Shown: in pieces, positions 7,397-16,338 of the stretch
Position numbering within the stretch: position 1 is the first letter of the stretch
Layout of the letters: each line of letters starts with the position of its first letter
Source of the DNA: Jeongeupia wiesaeckerbachi
Lineage (GTDB): Bacteria > Pseudomonadota > Gammaproteobacteria > Burkholderiales > Chitinibacteraceae
NCBI RefSeq assembly: GCF_050916355.1
Contig: NZ_CP136946.1
Coordinates: 372,001 to 436,000 of the forward strand
Length of the DNA: 64,000 bases
Direction: 5' to 3'
Translations under genes and position numbers: made by a program
The notes under the pieces: generated by a model
What the model saw: the letters and a program-made list of their open reading frames with translations, nothing else
Database searches by the model: none
Told to the model about the DNA's origin: nothing

Positions 7397-8353
7397 ATGA
7401 AATTCAGCACCCGGATATGGATCATTATTCTTGCCGCCTTGACGGGCATGCTGCTTCTGGCCTCATTGGCCGTATATACGCAGCGCGAAGCCATGCTGGA
7501 CGGGCGGAAGCAGCAGCTGGATTTGCTGGTAAATCTGGCATACGCGGCCGTAGAAAAAGTGCATCAGCGTGAAATGAACGGTGAATTGACGCGCGAGGCA
7601 GCACAACAGGAAGCCAAGGCCATTCTGTCCAGCTACCAACGCGATGACAATTACTACTTCGTCCGTGATTTCACAAGCGATGTATTGCTGGTCCACCCCA
7701 ATGCGCAACGCATTGGCGCCCCCCCCTCTGCCGAGGCGGTGCAAAAGGGTGATGAATACCGAAACGCCATCGGCCAGGCCAAGACCGACGTGGCTTTCGT
7801 GGCCTCGCGTGACGGGACGCGCCCGGGTGTGAGCGGCAAGGTGGCCAAGCTTTATGGCGTCAAGAAATTCGAATCCTGGAACTGGATGATCGGGTTTGGC
7901 GAATACATCGACGACATTGAGAATGATTTCTGGCGCAGCGCGCTGTTCTTCCTGTCGATTGCCGGCGCCCTGCTCGTCCCGCTGATGGCCCTGGCCTTGC
8001 GTATGCGTGGCACGATTTTGCGGCAGCTTGGCGGAGAACCGGCCGACGTCGCCGACAGCATGCGGAAAATCGCGAGTGGCGATCTGGCGATCGACATCAA
8101 GCTGGCCAGCAATGACAACAGCAGCCTGATGGCCTCGCTGAAAATGATGCAGATGAAGCTGAAGAACCTGACTTCGGCGATCCATGAAAATGCGTCCAAT
8201 CTGTCCGAGCAGGCACTCAAATTCGAGGCATCGGCAAAGTCATATACCGATACCCGCTCGGATGCGGATCTGTTCGAATTGGTACGTGGATTGAAAAAGC
8301 TGGGAAAAACCTCGGACATCCTGCTCAAGTCGGTGTCGCGCTTCAAATCCTGA
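7397..8353 (+). CDS. Membrane sensor: Cache domain plus HAMP, no output domain
   Basis: 318 residues. A membrane segment (about 7-28) is followed by a periplasmic single Cache domain resembling those of methyl-accepting chemotaxis proteins (VEKVHQREMNGELTREAAQQ, then DDNYYFVRDFTSDVLLVHPN and SWNWMIGFGEYIDDIENDFW). A second membrane segment (about 182-204) leads into a HAMP domain (RQLGGEPADVADSMRKIASG). After HAMP only about 85 helical residues remain; the MCP signalling hairpin is absent and no kinase or cyclase domain replaces it. ATG 7397 has aagga at the right distance. It may signal by partner binding. The next gene, 118 bases downstream, is a candidate partner. Confidence 0.8.
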   Translation: MKFSTRIWIIILAALTGMLLLASLAVYTQREAMLDGRKQQLDLLVNLAYAAVEKVHQREMNGELTREAAQQEAKAILSSYQRDDNYYFVRDFTSDVLLVHPNAQRIGAPPSAEAVQKGDEYRNAIGQAKTDVAFVASRDGTRPGVSGKVAKLYGVKKFESWNWMIGFGEYIDDIENDFWRSALFFLSIAGALLVPLMALALRMRGTILRQLGGEPADVADSMRKIASGDLAIDIKLASNDNSSLMASLKMMQMKLKNLTSAIHENASNLSEQALKFEASAKSYTDTRSDADLFELVRGLKKLGKTSDILLKSVSRFKS

Positions 8354-8471
8354 CCGCCTGCGTGGCGATGCCATGGCGACAGCGCTGCCGATGCACGCTG
8401 TCGCCATCGAATATCGTCTGAGGCGTTAGCGTGCGCACGCGCGAGCCTGCAAGATCAATTGAGAGGCAGCA

Positions 8472-8969
8472 ATGGATTTATCAGCCGACCTGATGATTTC
8501 CCCCAAGGGGGAAGAGGAAATCAAAAACCGGACTTTCAAACTGAGCATTCGCAAGCGCAGCGTGCTGCTTCTGCTCGGCAAGCCCCGCAGCTTGCTTGAG
8601 TTGCTTGAAAAGACGGTTTATCCCCGCGATGACATCATCAGTGACGTCGTGGAAATGGCTCGCGATGACTTTCTTGCCATCCAAGGCGTGGCCGATATGC
8701 GGCAGGGGGCCAAAGCCCCGGCGCCGGCCGATGGGCTCCAGCTTGATCCCGAGCTGATTGTGTCGGAAGCGCGTTTTTTGCTGATCGATTTCTGTGTGGA
8801 TGCCTTCGGCCCGCACTCGCAGGCTTTCGTCGACGAGATCAGCGCCTGCAAGACGGTCGATCAACTGCTGACCTGCGTGCACACCATTCACCGATTTGCC
8901 CTGCAGTCCTTCCCCGCTCAGGTGCTGGCGCTGCACAGCGTGGTCACGGACATCAACAAGACCGCCTGA
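8472..8969 (+). CDS. Hypothetical cytoplasmic protein, possible partner of the sensor
   Basis: 165 residues, no signal or membrane segment. The N-terminal half (LMISPKGEEEIKNRTFKLSI, then RKRSVLLLLGKPRSLLELLE) resembles a winged-helix-like module seen at the start of various betaproteobacterial regulatory proteins; the C-terminal half (residues about 90-165) is all-helical with no known motif. The ATG at 8472 has a gagaggca ribosome-binding site. Same direction as the Cache-HAMP gene; a link in function is inferred from position only. Confidence 0.6.
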   Translation: MDLSADLMISPKGEEEIKNRTFKLSIRKRSVLLLLGKPRSLLELLEKTVYPRDDIISDVVEMARDDFLAIQGVADMRQGAKAPAPADGLQLDPELIVSEARFLLIDFCVDAFGPHSQAFVDEISACKTVDQLLTCVHTIHRFALQSFPAQVLALHSVVTDINKTA

Positions 8970-9008
8970 ATCGCCCGGGCGTGCCGCAGCCGCCCGGGGT
9001 CTTGCAGA

Positions 9009-11459
9009 TCATCCCGGATCCCGCAGCAAGCGCAGCGCCGACGCCCGCGACAGCTGGCGCCGCTCCCACGCGGTGATCAGGGCGGCGAGCAGCACGCCGG
9101 TGCCGAGGCTCCACAGCGGCAACTGCCAGTTCCACGGCACCGTCAGCTCCAGCACCTCGCGCGCCAGCAGCCAGCCCGAGACGCTGGCGGCGACGCCGGC
9201 AACCAGCCCGGCCGTCGCGCCGATCGCCGCGCCTTCGATCCACTGCACCTTGGTGATCTGCGCCCGGCTGGCGCCGAGCGCACGCATTACCGCCGCCTCG
9301 CGCCGCCGCTCGGGCGCGGTGGTTTCCAGCGCCGCGAGCAGCACGGTCAAGCCGGCGGCGAGGCAGAAGCCGAACACCAGCCGCAGCGCGCTGGCCGCCA
9401 GTTCGAGTACGCGGCGGACTTCGGCGAGTACCTCGCCGACGTCGATAAAGGTGACGCTGGGGAATTGCGCCGACCAGCGCGCGACGACCTCGCGGCGCTC
9501 GCGCGGCAAATGGAAGCTGGTGATCAGGCTGGCCGGCAGTTCGGCAAACAGCGATCGGGTGCCGACAACGAAGAAGTTGACCCTGAACGAATCCCAATCG
9601 ACCGTGCGCAGATTGACCACCGGCGCGGAAACCAGCGTGCCGGCCACGTCGAAGGTCAGCGTGTCGCCCAGCTTGATGCCCAGCGTTTTCGCCAGGCCCG
9701 CCTCGACCGAGTAACCCGGTTTGGTCTCGTCGAGCGGCGTACCGGCATCCAGCCGGTTGTCGGCGCGCAGCGTTTCGCCCCAGGACAGGTTGAATTCGCG
9801 CTCGGCCAGCCGCTGCGCCCTGTCCTCTTCAAAGCGCTTCGGATCGACCGGCTTGCCGTTCTGCGCCATCCAGCGGCCACGGATCATCGGTTGCAGCGCC
9901 GGCGGGGCAAAGCCTGCGTCGGCAAACGCCTTGTCGAACGCTGCGGCCTGATCGGGCTGGATGTTGATCGCGAACTGGTTCGGTGCGTCGACCGGCACGC
10001 GTTTTTCCCAGGCGCTCAGCAGGTCACGCTCGACCACCGTCAGCAGCCACAGTCCCAGCAGGCCGACCGCCAGCGCGCCAAGCTGCGCCGCCGCCAGCCA
10101 GCGCCGCCGGGCGAGCTGGCGAACGGCAATCCGCGCGGCAAAGCCCTTGGCGAAACGGCCGAACAGCAGCAGCAAAGCCCAGCCGAGCAGGCCGGCAACG
10201 AGCAGCGCACCGGCAATACCGGCGGCGACGATGGCGGCCAGCGTGGCGTTGCCGGCCACGCCGACAAACAGCGCCGCGGTCGCCACGCCGGTAACCGCCA
10301 GCGTCAACCACAGCCGGGGCGGCGCGGTGGTTTCGCGCCGCAGCACGCGGATCGGCGGTGTTGCCGCCAGCCGCAGCAGCGCCGGCCCGGCCACGCCGAC
10401 CAAGAGCACAAAGCCAAAACCGCAGGCGGCCAGCCACGGCCAGACCGAGCCGGCCGGCAACGGTGCCGGCAGCCGATCGCGCACCGCCCAGCCGAGCACT
10501 TCCTGCGCGCCCCAACCGAGGGCTCCGCCGGCCAGCGCGGCAAACAGGAACAGCAGCAGCAGTTCGCCGAGCAGCACGGCACGGATCTGTGCGCGTGTCG
10601 CGCCGAGCGTCACGTACAGCGCGACGGCGTCGGCACGGCGGGCGGCGAAACGCCGCGCCGCCAGTAGCACCGCGGTGCCCGACAGCGTCGCCGCGAGCAG
10701 CGTCACCAGCCGCAAAAAGGTTTCGGCGCGTTCAAGCGCGGTCTTGACCTCGGGGCGGGCCTCGCGGACGTCCTCAAGCCGTTCGCCCCGGCCCAGCGCA
10801 CCGCGTGCCTGCTGCTGCCACGCGGCGACCGCCTGCGGCGGACCGGCGACCAGCAGCCGGTATTTGACCCGGCTGCCGAAGCCGATCAGCCCCGTTGGCG
10901 CCAAATCGGCGGCGTTCATCATCAGCCGTGGCTGCAGGCTGGCGAAATCGAGCGCGCCGTCGGGTTCGCGCTCGATCAGCGCCGCGATGCGGAACTGGGT
11001 ATTGCCCAGCCGCAAGCTATCGCCGACGTTCAGCTTCAAACGGTTCGCCAGACGCGGATCAAGCCAGATCGAGCCTGCCGGCGGTGCGCCGACCGTGGAT
11101 TCGGCGTGCCCGGCCAGCCAGAGCTTGCCGCGCAACGGATACGCGCCGGCAATCACCTTGACACTGGCGAGCACCGCCGCATCGCCGGCGGCCGCCATGC
11201 TCGGAAAAGCCTGCGTCTGCACGACGGCCAGCCCGGCGTTTCGGGCGGCATCGGCGAAGTGCGGTGGAATCGCGTGATCGGCGGTCAGCACCGCATCGGC
11301 GGCAAGCAGGTTGTTCGCCTCGGTATTGAGCAACTTGGCCATCCGGCCGGCGAACAGGCCGACCGCAGTCAGCGCGGCGATCGTCACGATCAGCGCGGCG
11401 ATCAGCGTCCGGTAATCGCCAGCGGCGAGGCCCCGGCGGAACTGGCGCAGCGCGATCAT
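9009..11459 (-). CDS. ybbP: ABC transporter permease, YbbP/FtsX type
   Basis: 816 residues, the usual length for the YbbP group. There is an N-terminal anchor (LIAALIVTIAALTAVGLFAG), a large periplasmic region of MacB type, then a FtsX bundle near residues 250-370, further central membrane segments, a second periplasmic region, and a second FtsX bundle at the C-terminus ending before ALRLLRDPG. The start codon ATG 11459 overlaps the stop of the upstream ATPase gene (ATGA), so the two subunits are translationally coupled. Together with the divergent tesA this is the conserved tesA/ybbA-ybbP arrangement. The family is thought to act on envelope lipoproteins or lipids; the substrate is unknown. 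Confidence 0.88.
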   Translation of the reverse strand: MIALRQFRRGLAAGDYRTLIAALIVTIAALTAVGLFAGRMAKLLNTEANNLLAADAVLTADHAIPPHFADAARNAGLAVVQTQAFPSMAAAGDAAVLASVKVIAGAYPLRGKLWLAGHAESTVGAPPAGSIWLDPRLANRLKLNVGDSLRLGNTQFRIAALIEREPDGALDFASLQPRLMMNAADLAPTGLIGFGSRVKYRLLVAGPPQAVAAWQQQARGALGRGERLEDVREARPEVKTALERAETFLRLVTLLAATLSGTAVLLAARRFAARRADAVALYVTLGATRAQIRAVLLGELLLLFLFAALAGGALGWGAQEVLGWAVRDRLPAPLPAGSVWPWLAACGFGFVLLVGVAGPALLRLAATPPIRVLRRETTAPPRLWLTLAVTGVATAALFVGVAGNATLAAIVAAGIAGALLVAGLLGWALLLLFGRFAKGFAARIAVRQLARRRWLAAAQLGALAVGLLGLWLLTVVERDLLSAWEKRVPVDAPNQFAINIQPDQAAAFDKAFADAGFAPPALQPMIRGRWMAQNGKPVDPKRFEEDRAQRLAEREFNLSWGETLRADNRLDAGTPLDETKPGYSVEAGLAKTLGIKLGDTLTFDVAGTLVSAPVVNLRTVDWDSFRVNFFVVGTRSLFAELPASLITSFHLPRERREVVARWSAQFPSVTFIDVGEVLAEVRRVLELAASALRLVFGFCLAAGLTVLLAALETTAPERRREAAVMRALGASRAQITKVQWIEGAAIGATAGLVAGVAASVSGWLLAREVLELTVPWNWQLPLWSLGTGVLLAALITAWERRQLSRASALRLLRDPG

Positions 11460-12169
11460 GCGCCGAGCCCGCGCTGCTCGACCACCCGCCCGGCCGCAAT
11501 CCGCAGGCTGGCGCTGCAACGCGCCGCCAGCGCTTCATCGTGCGTCACCAGCACCAGCGTCGCGCCGGTTTCACGGTTCAGTTCGAACAGCAGGTCGGCG
11601 ATCTTTTCGCCGGTGTGGGTATCGAGACTGCCGGTCGGCTCGTCGGCGTAGAGGATGCGCGGATCGGTGCAGAACGCCCGTGCCAGCGCAACGCGCTGCT
11701 GTTCGCCGCCCGACAGCGTGCGCGGCGTGTGTTCGAGCCGCTGACCGAGGCCGACGCGCTCCAGCCAGTTCGCGGCGATATCGCGCGCCCCCTTGCGGGA
11801 TGCCAGTTCGAGCGGCAGCATGACGTTCTCGAGTGCGGTCAGCTCCGGCAGCAACTGGAAGGACTGGAACACGAAGCCGGCCAGCCGGCCGCGCAGGCGC
11901 GCACGACCGTCTTCGTCGAGCGAGGCGAGATCGGTACCGGCCAGCGTCACGCTGCCGCTGCTGGGCAGATCGAGCCCGGCGAGCAGGGCCAGCAAGGTCG
12001 ACTTGCCCGAACCCGAGGCGCCGACGATGGCGAGGCTTTCGCCCCTGGGCAGGGAGAATGAAATATCGGCGAGCAGATCAAGCGGGCCGTCGGCGACAAG
12101 CACACGCTTGCCAAGCGAGCGGCAATCGAGAACGGATTCGGAATCAGGAGCAGGACTGGCAATGGACAT
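11456..12169 (-). CDS. ybbA: ABC transporter ATP-binding protein, YbbA/LolD type
   Basis: 237 residues from ATG 12169. Walker A is GASGSGKST, the signature is LSGGEQQRVALARA, and Walker B with the D-loop is ILYADEPTGSLD, followed by the switch histidine in LVTHDEALA. It is the ATPase partner of the FtsX-type permease with which it overlaps by four bases. The start lies 11 bases from the tesA start on the other strand, so the promoters of the two genes must lie inside each other's coding regions. An in-frame TTG six codons upstream (12187) is less likely. Confidence 0.92.
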   Translation of the reverse strand: MSIASPAPDSESVLDCRSLGKRVLVADGPLDLLADISFSLPRGESLAIVGASGSGKSTLLALLAGLDLPSSGSVTLAGTDLASLDEDGRARLRGRLAGFVFQSFQLLPELTALENVMLPLELASRKGARDIAANWLERVGLGQRLEHTPRTLSGGEQQRVALARAFCTDPRILYADEPTGSLDTHTGEKIADLLFELNRETGATLVLVTHDEALAARCSASLRIAAGRVVEQRGLGA

Positions 12170-12179
12170 GGGGAACCAG

Positions 12180-12812
12180 ATGGGCAAGGTGTGGGTACGC
12201 GCGGTGCTTCAGCTTATGGCGTTCTGCGGTGTTGCGCTGCTGGGCGGCCAGGCAATGGCGGCCGGCAAGCCGGTACTGCTGGTGTTCGGCGACAGCCTGT
12301 CGGCCGGTTACGGCATCGCCGCGAATCAGGCCTGGCCGGTGCGGCTCGAAACCGAACTGGCGCGCGGCGGCAAGCCGTATACCGTCGTCAACGCCAGCGT
12401 ATCAGGAGAAACGACCGACGGTGGCCTGACGCGGTTCCCGCAGGCGCTGAAAATCCACAAACCCAAGCTGGTGATCATCGAGCTGGGCGCCAATGACGGG
12501 CTGCGCGGGTTGCCGGTCGCCAAAGCCAAAAGCAACCTCGGCGCGATGATCGCCGCGGCGCAGAAGGCCGGCGCCCGGGTCCATCTGGTGGGGATGCAGA
12601 TGCCGCCGAACTACGGCCCGGATTACACGCGCGATTTCGCCGCGATGTACCCGGCACTGGCCAAGCAGTACCGCGCCGGGTTGACGCCTTTCCTGCTGGC
12701 GCCGGTGATCAAGCGGCCGGACTGGTTCCAGCCCGACCAGCTGCACCCGGTCGCCGAAGCTCAGCCGGCGATCGCGGCGATGATCGCCAAGGACATCGCC
12801 CCGCTACTCTGA
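12180..12812 (+). CDS. tesA: Periplasmic GDSL esterase/thioesterase I
   Basis: 210 residues. TesA/ApeA hydrolyses acyl-CoA, lysophospholipids and esters in the periplasm. A signal peptide ends in GGQAMA-AGKP. The mature part shows block I FGDSLSAGYG (serine nucleophile), block III GANDGLRG and the C-terminal DQLHPVAEAQ (Asp-His). ATG 12180 has gggga six bases upstream and gives the right signal peptide. It is divergent from ybbA and convergent with the BON gene, which it overlaps by nine bases at 12804-12812. Confidence 0.93.
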   Translation: MGKVWVRAVLQLMAFCGVALLGGQAMAAGKPVLLVFGDSLSAGYGIAANQAWPVRLETELARGGKPYTVVNASVSGETTDGGLTRFPQALKIHKPKLVIIELGANDGLRGLPVAKAKSNLGAMIAAAQKAGARVHLVGMQMPPNYGPDYTRDFAAMYPALAKQYRAGLTPFLLAPVIKRPDWFQPDQLHPVAEAQPAIAAMIAKDIAPLL

Positions 12813-13451
12813 GCCGCCTACCGGCGTGTCGGGCGGCTCGGCCGCGTCGGCCGGCTCGGCTGCGGTCGGCATGACCGGCGCCACGCCGGTGTCGATCAAC
12901 ATCTCGACGCGCGCCACGCCGCCGACGAAACTGGCGGCAATCGCCGCGTGTTCGGCGTAGGTGGATCGGGTACGGCCGAGCAAATAGACAACCCGCCGGT
13001 CGGTGACGACCATCAGGTGCAGGGCATCAAGGCTGTCGCTGCCGTAGGCAACGATCCGGGCTTTCACCAGCGCGGTCAGCCGGGTGTCGTTGGCACGCTC
13101 GGCCGGGCTCGAAGGCGGCGCAATCACGGTCTTGTCGTGGAGCCGGCGGATGCCGGGCTCGGCGGCGGCCAGCGCCAGCATTCGCTGCCGGGCATCGGCA
13201 TCCGGCAGTTCGCCGCTCAGCAACACCACGCCATCGAAGGCATTGACGCTGACGTGGGCGGCGTCGGCGAATTCGGTATCGATCGCCCCGCCCAGCCGGC
13301 CGGCGAGTTCGAAATCGCTGCGGATCACGCCGAACGGGCGCGGATCGGTGCCGACGACAACACCGATCTCGACCAGATTGACCACCAGCATCAGCGGCAC
13401 GCAGCCGCCGAGCGCGACGGTCAGCAGGACGATACAGGCGCTCCGCTTCAC
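12804..13451 (-). CDS. BON-domain lipoprotein, DolP paralogue
   Basis: 215 residues. Signal peptide with lipobox VALGGC. Two BON domains follow (about 45-115 and 120-185), recognisable by HVSVNAFDGVVLLSGELPDA and LHLMVVTDRRVVYLLGRTRS, then an acidic, proline- and alanine-rich tail. It is clearly a diverged copy of the next gene (dolP, 13505-14110): VPL after the lipid cysteine, then ARLxG/ARIS, HVxVNxxxGxVLLxGE and LHLMVVTxRxVVYLxGxTR are shared. DolP supports outer-membrane integrity; what the second copy does is unknown. Confidence 0.85.
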   Translation of the reverse strand: MKRSACIVLLTVALGGCVPLMLVVNLVEIGVVVGTDPRPFGVIRSDFELAGRLGGAIDTEFADAAHVSVNAFDGVVLLSGELPDADARQRMLALAAAEPGIRRLHDKTVIAPPSSPAERANDTRLTALVKARIVAYGSDSLDALHLMVVTDRRVVYLLGRTRSTYAEHAAIAASFVGGVARVEMLIDTGVAPVMPTAAEPADAAEPPDTPVGGSE

Positions 13452-13504
13452 AACCGTCCCTCATGCGAACGACGGTCGGTGCGGGGCGCCCCTGGCCGCG
13501 CAAC

Positions 13505-14110
13505 TTACTTGCGCAGCGCCTCGTCGGCCGGACCGACCGGGTTGGATTCGACCAGCTTCACCACCTGGGCGACGCCGTCGACCATGCTGGCCGAGCGCGC
13601 GGCCTGGTCGGCGATGTCGGGCCGGGTGATGCCCATCAGGTAGACGACCTTGCGTTCGGTCACGACCATCAGGTGCAAGGCGCCACTGTCGGACGACTCG
13701 GTGATCACGGCCGTCTTCACCCTTGCGGTCAGCTGGGTGTCGTTGAGCCGGTCGGTACTGCCCGACACCGGCGCCACCACGGTTTCATTGTAGAGCTTGC
13801 GCAGCCCCGGCTCGGTCCGCGCCAGTTCAGTCAGCTTCTGCTTGGCCGCTTCATTCGGCACTTCACCGGTCAGCAGCACGATGCCGTTGTAGCTGTTGAC
13901 GTTGACGTGCGCGGTGTCCTTGTAGGCGTCCAGCACCTTGGCGCTGATGCGCGCCCCGACGTCGAAGTCGGTCTTGACCGTCTCGGCACGACGCGGATCC
14001 GAGCCGACCATCATGCCAACCGCGGCGGCGCCGGCGATGACGAGCGGCACGCAAGCCGACAGGGACAAGGACGCCAGCAGCGCCACCGCAACGATACGGG
14101 ACTTCTTCAT
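13505..14110 (-). CDS. dolP: Outer-membrane BON lipoprotein DolP (YraP)
   Basis: 201 residues with signal peptide and lipobox SLSAC. Two BON domains: HVNVNSYNGIVLLTGEVPNE in the first, LHLMVVTERKVVYLMGITRP in the second. DolP binds anionic phospholipids at division sites and supports outer-membrane integrity and BAM in enterobacteria. Its ATG follows directly on the diaA stop codon (TAA 14111-14113, ATG 14108-14110), so the two are one operon, as in the E. coli order yraN-diaA-dolP. Confidence 0.92.
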   Translation of the reverse strand: MKKSRIVAVALLASLSLSACVPLVIAGAAAVGMMVGSDPRRAETVKTDFDVGARISAKVLDAYKDTAHVNVNSYNGIVLLTGEVPNEAAKQKLTELARTEPGLRKLYNETVVAPVSGSTDRLNDTQLTARVKTAVITESSDSGALHLMVVTERKVVYLMGITRPDIADQAARSASMVDGVAQVVKLVESNPVGPADEALRK

Positions 14111-14701
14111 TTATTCGCCTCCCAACAACATGTAATCGATCGTGTCGCACAGCGCGTGCACGAGGGTGATATGCGCTTCCAGAATCCGCGCGTTGCGCCC
14201 GGCGGGCACGCACAGGTGCAGGTCGTCGCCGACCAGCAAGTCTCCGATCTGGCCGCCGTCGTTGCCAGTGAGCGCAATCACACTCATCTGCCGCTCGTGC
14301 GCGGCGTTGATCGCGGCAATGACGTTGGCCGAGTTGCCCGACGCCGAAATCGCCAGCAGTACGTCGCCGGCACGGCCGACCGCGTGCACCTGCTTGGAAA
14401 ACACCAGGTCGTAGTCGTAATCGTTGGCGATGGCCGACAGCACCGACGAATCGGTGGTCAGCGCCACCGCCGACAAACCCGGGCGCTCGCGCTCGAAGCG
14501 GCCGACCATGGCGGCGGCGAAATGCTGCGCCACCGCAGCCGAACCACCGTTGCCGCAGGCCAGCACCTTGCCGTCGGAAATCAGCGCCTGCACGACTTTT
14601 TCAGCCGCCAGCCCGACGCTGGGGCCGAGGATCTCCATCGCCATCTGCTGCGTGGTGACGCATTCTTCAAAGTGCTCGCGCACCCTTTGCAGTAAATCCA
14701 T
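14111..14701 (-). CDS. diaA: SIS-domain protein DiaA (DnaA initiator-associating)
   Basis: 196 residues forming a single SIS domain of the GmhA/DiaA family. Visible: the first loop ACGNGGSAAVAQHFAAAMVG, then LLAISASGNSANVIAAI and the C-terminal HITLVHALCDTIDYMLLG. The family comprises phosphoheptose isomerase and the DnaA-binding DiaA, which are hard to separate by motif. Placement between yraN and dolP supports DiaA, which stimulates DnaA assembly at oriC. GmhA is the alternative. Confidence 0.85.
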   Translation of the reverse strand: MDLLQRVREHFEECVTTQQMAMEILGPSVGLAAEKVVQALISDGKVLACGNGGSAAVAQHFAAAMVGRFERERPGLSAVALTTDSSVLSAIANDYDYDLVFSKQVHAVGRAGDVLLAISASGNSANVIAAINAAHERQMSVIALTGNDGGQIGDLLVGDDLHLCVPAGRNARILEAHITLVHALCDTIDYMLLGGE

Positions 14702-14738
14702 TTGCTTGCCTTTCTAAATTGCGACGAGCCCGACAGCG

Positions 14739-15095
14739 TCAGGCTTCGATACAGTGCTTGAGCCAGGAAATGGCGTCGCCGTCGATGCACACCGCGTCGA
14801 AACGGCAAGGCGGAACGGGCGAAACGCCAAGAAGATAGGACTGCGCCGCGGCGATCAGTTTCGCCTGTTTTGCCGGCGTGATGCTGGCTGCGGCACCGCC
14901 AAAACGGCTGGAAGCTCGCTGTCTGACTTCGACGAACACCAGGGTGTTCCCATCGCGGCAGATCAGGTCGATTTCACCGCGACGGCAGCGCCAGTTGCGC
15001 GCCACGACACGCAGGCCGCGAGCAACCAGATAATCGGCGGCCAGCGCTTCGGCCACCGCCCCGCGCTCGCCCGGCGGGCTAGAGGATCGGGGCAC
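14739..15095 (-). CDS. yraN: YraN/UPF0102 family endonuclease-like protein
   Basis: 118 residues from GTG 15095. The family core is present: ERGAVAEALAADYLVARGLR, then RGEIDLICRDGNTLVFVEVR, where Asp, Glu and the following strand form a restriction-endonuclease-like (PD-(D/E)xK) site; the usual lysine is an arginine-type position (EVRQR), as in many members. The GTG start lies 17 bases inside the lpoA 3' end (stop 15079-15081), indicating coupling. Function unproven; Holliday-junction-resolvase-like fold. Confidence 0.88.
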   Translation of the reverse strand: MPRSSSPPGERGAVAEALAADYLVARGLRVVARNWRCRRGEIDLICRDGNTLVFVEVRQRASSRFGGAAASITPAKQAKLIAAAQSYLLGVSPVPPCRFDAVCIDGDAISWLKHCIEA

Positions 15096-16338
15096 CGTCG
15101 TCCGGTGTCGTGTTGTCGCTCGCCGACGGGATCGCGTTACCTTCGCCAAAACGCTCGGGCAGCAGCCGGCGCTCGATGACGCCATCGGTCCGCTGGCTCA
15201 ACTGGCCGGTCAGACCGTCGAACGAAACCGCTTGCCCCGGCGCGCGAATCAGCATCGCGGCGATCCGCCACGCATCGACGCCCAGCGCGAACATCCGCTC
15301 GTAGTCGTTCGACTGCGTCCGCGGCCGGGCAAACAGCGCATAGTAAGGGTCGTCGGCGTTGACCAGCCACGGCATGTCGAGGAAACGCACGCCGGCCAGA
15401 TCGGCCACCGCCGTCGCCGGGAGCGGGCCCGGATTGATCTGCGACGTCGCATACACCGGCAAATCGTTGCCGATGAAAGGCCGGACCTTGCGACCGAGCT
15501 TGAAGCCGGTGGCGAGGAAGACCGCGTCCGGATTCTTGGCGGCGATTTGCGTGCGCAAACCCGCCAGCCCCTGCGTGGCGTTGCCGGCGTCGACCAGCTG
15601 CGGCGCCGGATTGCCGAGCGCCTGCCAGGCGGCGGTGAAGCCCTGACTCATGCGTTGGCTCAGCGGATTGGTGGCGACGAGGATCAGTGGATTGCGCACG
15701 CCGTTTTCGCGCATCAGCCGCGCGACTTCGCTGGCCTCCTGCTCGATCGACAGGCTGAAGCTGTACAGGTTTGCGCGGCGCAGGGTGCGGGCATCGAAGC
15801 TGTTCAGCGCAATCACCGGCACCGGGAAACGGCCGTTGTCGGCGACGTAATTGACCGCGCTACGCGTCAGCGGGCCGATCACGGCCGCAGCGCCGCCGTC
15901 GATCGCCTTGTTGTACTGCGCCAGCACGTCCTCGTCCTGATCGGTGGTCTCGAACACGCGCAACGGCGGCTCCGAACCCTGGGCGAAGACGTGCGCGCCC
16001 TTGACCACGCCATCCATGATCTGGTCGACGGCCGGCTTGAGCGCCTTGCTCGACGTCGCGCTCGGCAGCAATACCGCGATATACGCGTCGTGCCGTGCTT
16101 CGGTGGCGACGGCCGGTGCTTGCGGCAGCGGTGTGATTTCTACCGGCGCCGGTTTTGGCGGCGCCGGACGCGCCACAACGCTGGGCGCGGGCGTCGGTTG
16201 CGACGCGACCGGTGCAGGCCGCGTCGCACAGCCGGTACTGACACCAGCCAGCAGCGCGCCGTATAGTAGCGCCCGCAATCCACGGCCACTGCCGTGCCCA
16301 ATCCGGCGCAACACGCGCCATGGAGCCTGAATGTGCAT
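15079..16338 (-). CDS. lpoA: LpoA-type penicillin-binding protein activator (LppC family)
   Basis: 419 residues. Signal sequence with lipid cysteine at residue 37 (AGVSTGC), then a proline- and alanine-rich linker, then a periplasmic binding protein type I fold of the LppC family (YIAVLLPSATSSKALKPAVD to the C-terminus). It is an outer-membrane lipoprotein that stimulates PBP1A. The enterobacterial protein has an extra N-terminal TPR domain of about 250 residues which is missing here, as usual in Betaproteobacteria. ATG 16338 has aagga five bases upstream. It overlaps the divergent rsmI start by six bases and starts the lpoA-yraN-diaA-dolP operon. Confidence 0.88.
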   Translation of the reverse strand: MHIQAPWRVLRRIGHGSGRGLRALLYGALLAGVSTGCATRPAPVASQPTPAPSVVARPAPPKPAPVEITPLPQAPAVATEARHDAYIAVLLPSATSSKALKPAVDQIMDGVVKGAHVFAQGSEPPLRVFETTDQDEDVLAQYNKAIDGGAAAVIGPLTRSAVNYVADNGRFPVPVIALNSFDARTLRRANLYSFSLSIEQEASEVARLMRENGVRNPLILVATNPLSQRMSQGFTAAWQALGNPAPQLVDAGNATQGLAGLRTQIAAKNPDAVFLATGFKLGRKVRPFIGNDLPVYATSQINPGPLPATAVADLAGVRFLDMPWLVNADDPYYALFARPRTQSNDYERMFALGVDAWRIAAMLIRAPGQAVSFDGLTGQLSQRTDGVIERRLLPERFGEGNAIPSASDNTTPDDGAPIL

